Both the position numbers and the translations under genes were made by a program. This document shows positions 63,374 through 64,000 of a DNA stretch of 64,000 bases, piece after piece. The notes beneath the pieces were generated by a model that saw only the letters and a program-made list of their open reading frames with translations, was not told the DNA's origin and made no database searches. The stretch lies in the NCBI RefSeq assembly GCF_019511445.1, contig NZ_JAEUAN010000011.1, positions 62,001-126,000 of the forward strand, read 5' to 3'. This DNA comes from Aliirhizobium wenxiniae (GTDB lineage Bacteria > Pseudomonadota > Alphaproteobacteria > Rhizobiales > Rhizobiaceae). Numbering within the stretch: position 1 is the first letter of the stretch; each line of letters starts with the position of its first letter.

Positions 63374-64000
63374 TCAGCTTGCCATGCGCATCTGACCGGC
63401 CATGTCGCGCAGGCTGTCGGCATGCTTCGAACCGCTGACGCGGAAGCCGCGGATCAGGTTCAGCAAGTCTTCCGTGTCGACTGCGAGCGCTTCGGCGGAA
63501 GCCGTAGTCTCTTCCGCCATGGCGGCATTCTGCTGGGTTGCCTGGTCGAGATGGTTGAGCGACGAGGAGATCGAACGCAGCGTCGAATCCTGTTCTGCGG
63601 CGGAATCGGCGATCTTGCTGACGATGTCGCTTGCAGCCTTCACCTGGCTCGAGATGCGCTTCAGCGCTTCGCCGGCTTCACCTACCAGACGCACGCCGTT
63701 TTCCACCTGATGCGAGGAATGCGAGATCTGGTCCTTGATCTCCTTGGCGGCGGCGGCCGAACGCTGGGCGAGTTCGCGCACTTCCTGGGCGACGACGGCA
63801 AAGCCCTTGCCACTTTCACCGGCGCGCGCGGCCTCGACACCGGCATTGAGTGCCAAGAGGTTGGTCTGAAAGGCGATCTCGTCGATGACACCGATGATCT
63901 TTGAAATCTCGCCGGAGGACTGCTCGATGCCGCTCATCGCCTCGATCGCTTCGGCAACCACGGCATCGCTGCGGTTGGCTTCGCCGCTGACGGTGACAAC
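63374..64000 (-). CDS. Methyl-accepting chemotaxis protein, C-terminal part only
   Basis: There are 208 visible codons before the stop; the N-terminus lies beyond the window. The visible part is the cytoplasmic signalling domain: the highly conserved hairpin tip IGVIDEIAFQTNLLALNAGVEAARAGESGKGFAVVAQEVRELAQRS, followed by the descending coiled coil and a QQNAAMAEETTASAEAL region. The tip contacts CheA and CheW. The sensor domain and ligand are outside the window. A GTG at 63961 is not the true start because the frame continues to the edge. Confidence 0.93.
   Translation of the reverse strand, partial: VVTVSGEANRSDAVVAEAIEAMSGIEQSSGEISKIIGVIDEIAFQTNLLALNAGVEAARAGESGKGFAVVAQEVRELAQRSAAAAKEIKDQISHSSHQVENGVRLVGEAGEALKRISSQVKAASDIVSKIADSAAEQDSTLRSISSSLNHLDQATQQNAAMAEETTASAEALAVDTEDLLNLIRGFRVSGSKHADSLRDMAGQMRMAS

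Overview
The window looks like a chromosome or large replicon of a Rhizobiaceae member (Rhizobium/Agrobacterium/Allorhizobium type). The evidence is the high GC content, the rhizobial-style core cluster (ispE, a TPR lipoprotein, a polyprenyl synthase, glyQ and glyS), a Mur-like box before an NRAMP manganese transporter, and an intergenic hairpin repeat of a type common in rhizobia. The genus cannot be fixed from sequence alone. I see no tRNA, rRNA, CRISPR, transposase or phage gene.

Positions 1-45.1 kb form a catabolic and uptake region built from regulator-plus-importer modules. (a) 1-4.06 kb: an M81 (MlrC-like) metallopeptidase cut by the window edge, a D-threonine-aldolase/D-serine-dehydratase-like PLP enzyme and an RpiR regulator, linked by four copies of a shared operator-like motif; an MFS gene follows. 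(b) 5.67-17.04 kb: a ten-gene minus-strand operon (amino-acid racemase, PotDBCA-like importer, flavin monooxygenase, HCCA-isomerase-like protein, two CMD/AhpD-fold proteins, MATE exporter), divergent from an Lrp regulator and an opine-dehydrogenase-family enzyme. (c) 17.1-26.9 kb: a HutC-type GntR regulator divergent from an M20 peptidase, a dipeptide-type ABC importer, a second M20 protein and an M24-fold protein; the last two have degenerate metal sites. (d) 27.0-39.2 kb: pxpA, a fused pxpB-pxpC, a biotin carboxylase-BCCP protein, a second peptide importer and an M14 peptidase, divergent from a GntR regulator. (e) 39.3-44.4 kb: a LacI regulator and a single-substrate importer of the iron/phosphonate/polyamine class. 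The common theme is import and breakdown of peptides and modified, D- or cyclised amino acids.

From about 45.1 kb onward the content is mostly core: a DeoR regulator, moaB, ispE, a TPR lipoprotein, polyprenyl diphosphate synthase, a DUF2007 protein, a tRNA methyltransferase, mntH, an S49 peptidase, glyQ, lemA, a DUF2207 protein, glyS, a DUF523 protein and the end of a chemotaxis receptor. Four type II toxin-antitoxin modules lie between 54.2 and 62.7 kb around glyQ/glyS, three of them behind clear palindromic operators.

Recurring regulatory structure: each of the four complete solute-binding-protein genes is followed by a strong inverted repeat before the next transporter gene. Two intrinsic terminators sit in unusual places, one inside the 5' end of the ispE frame and one ending exactly at the lemA start codon.
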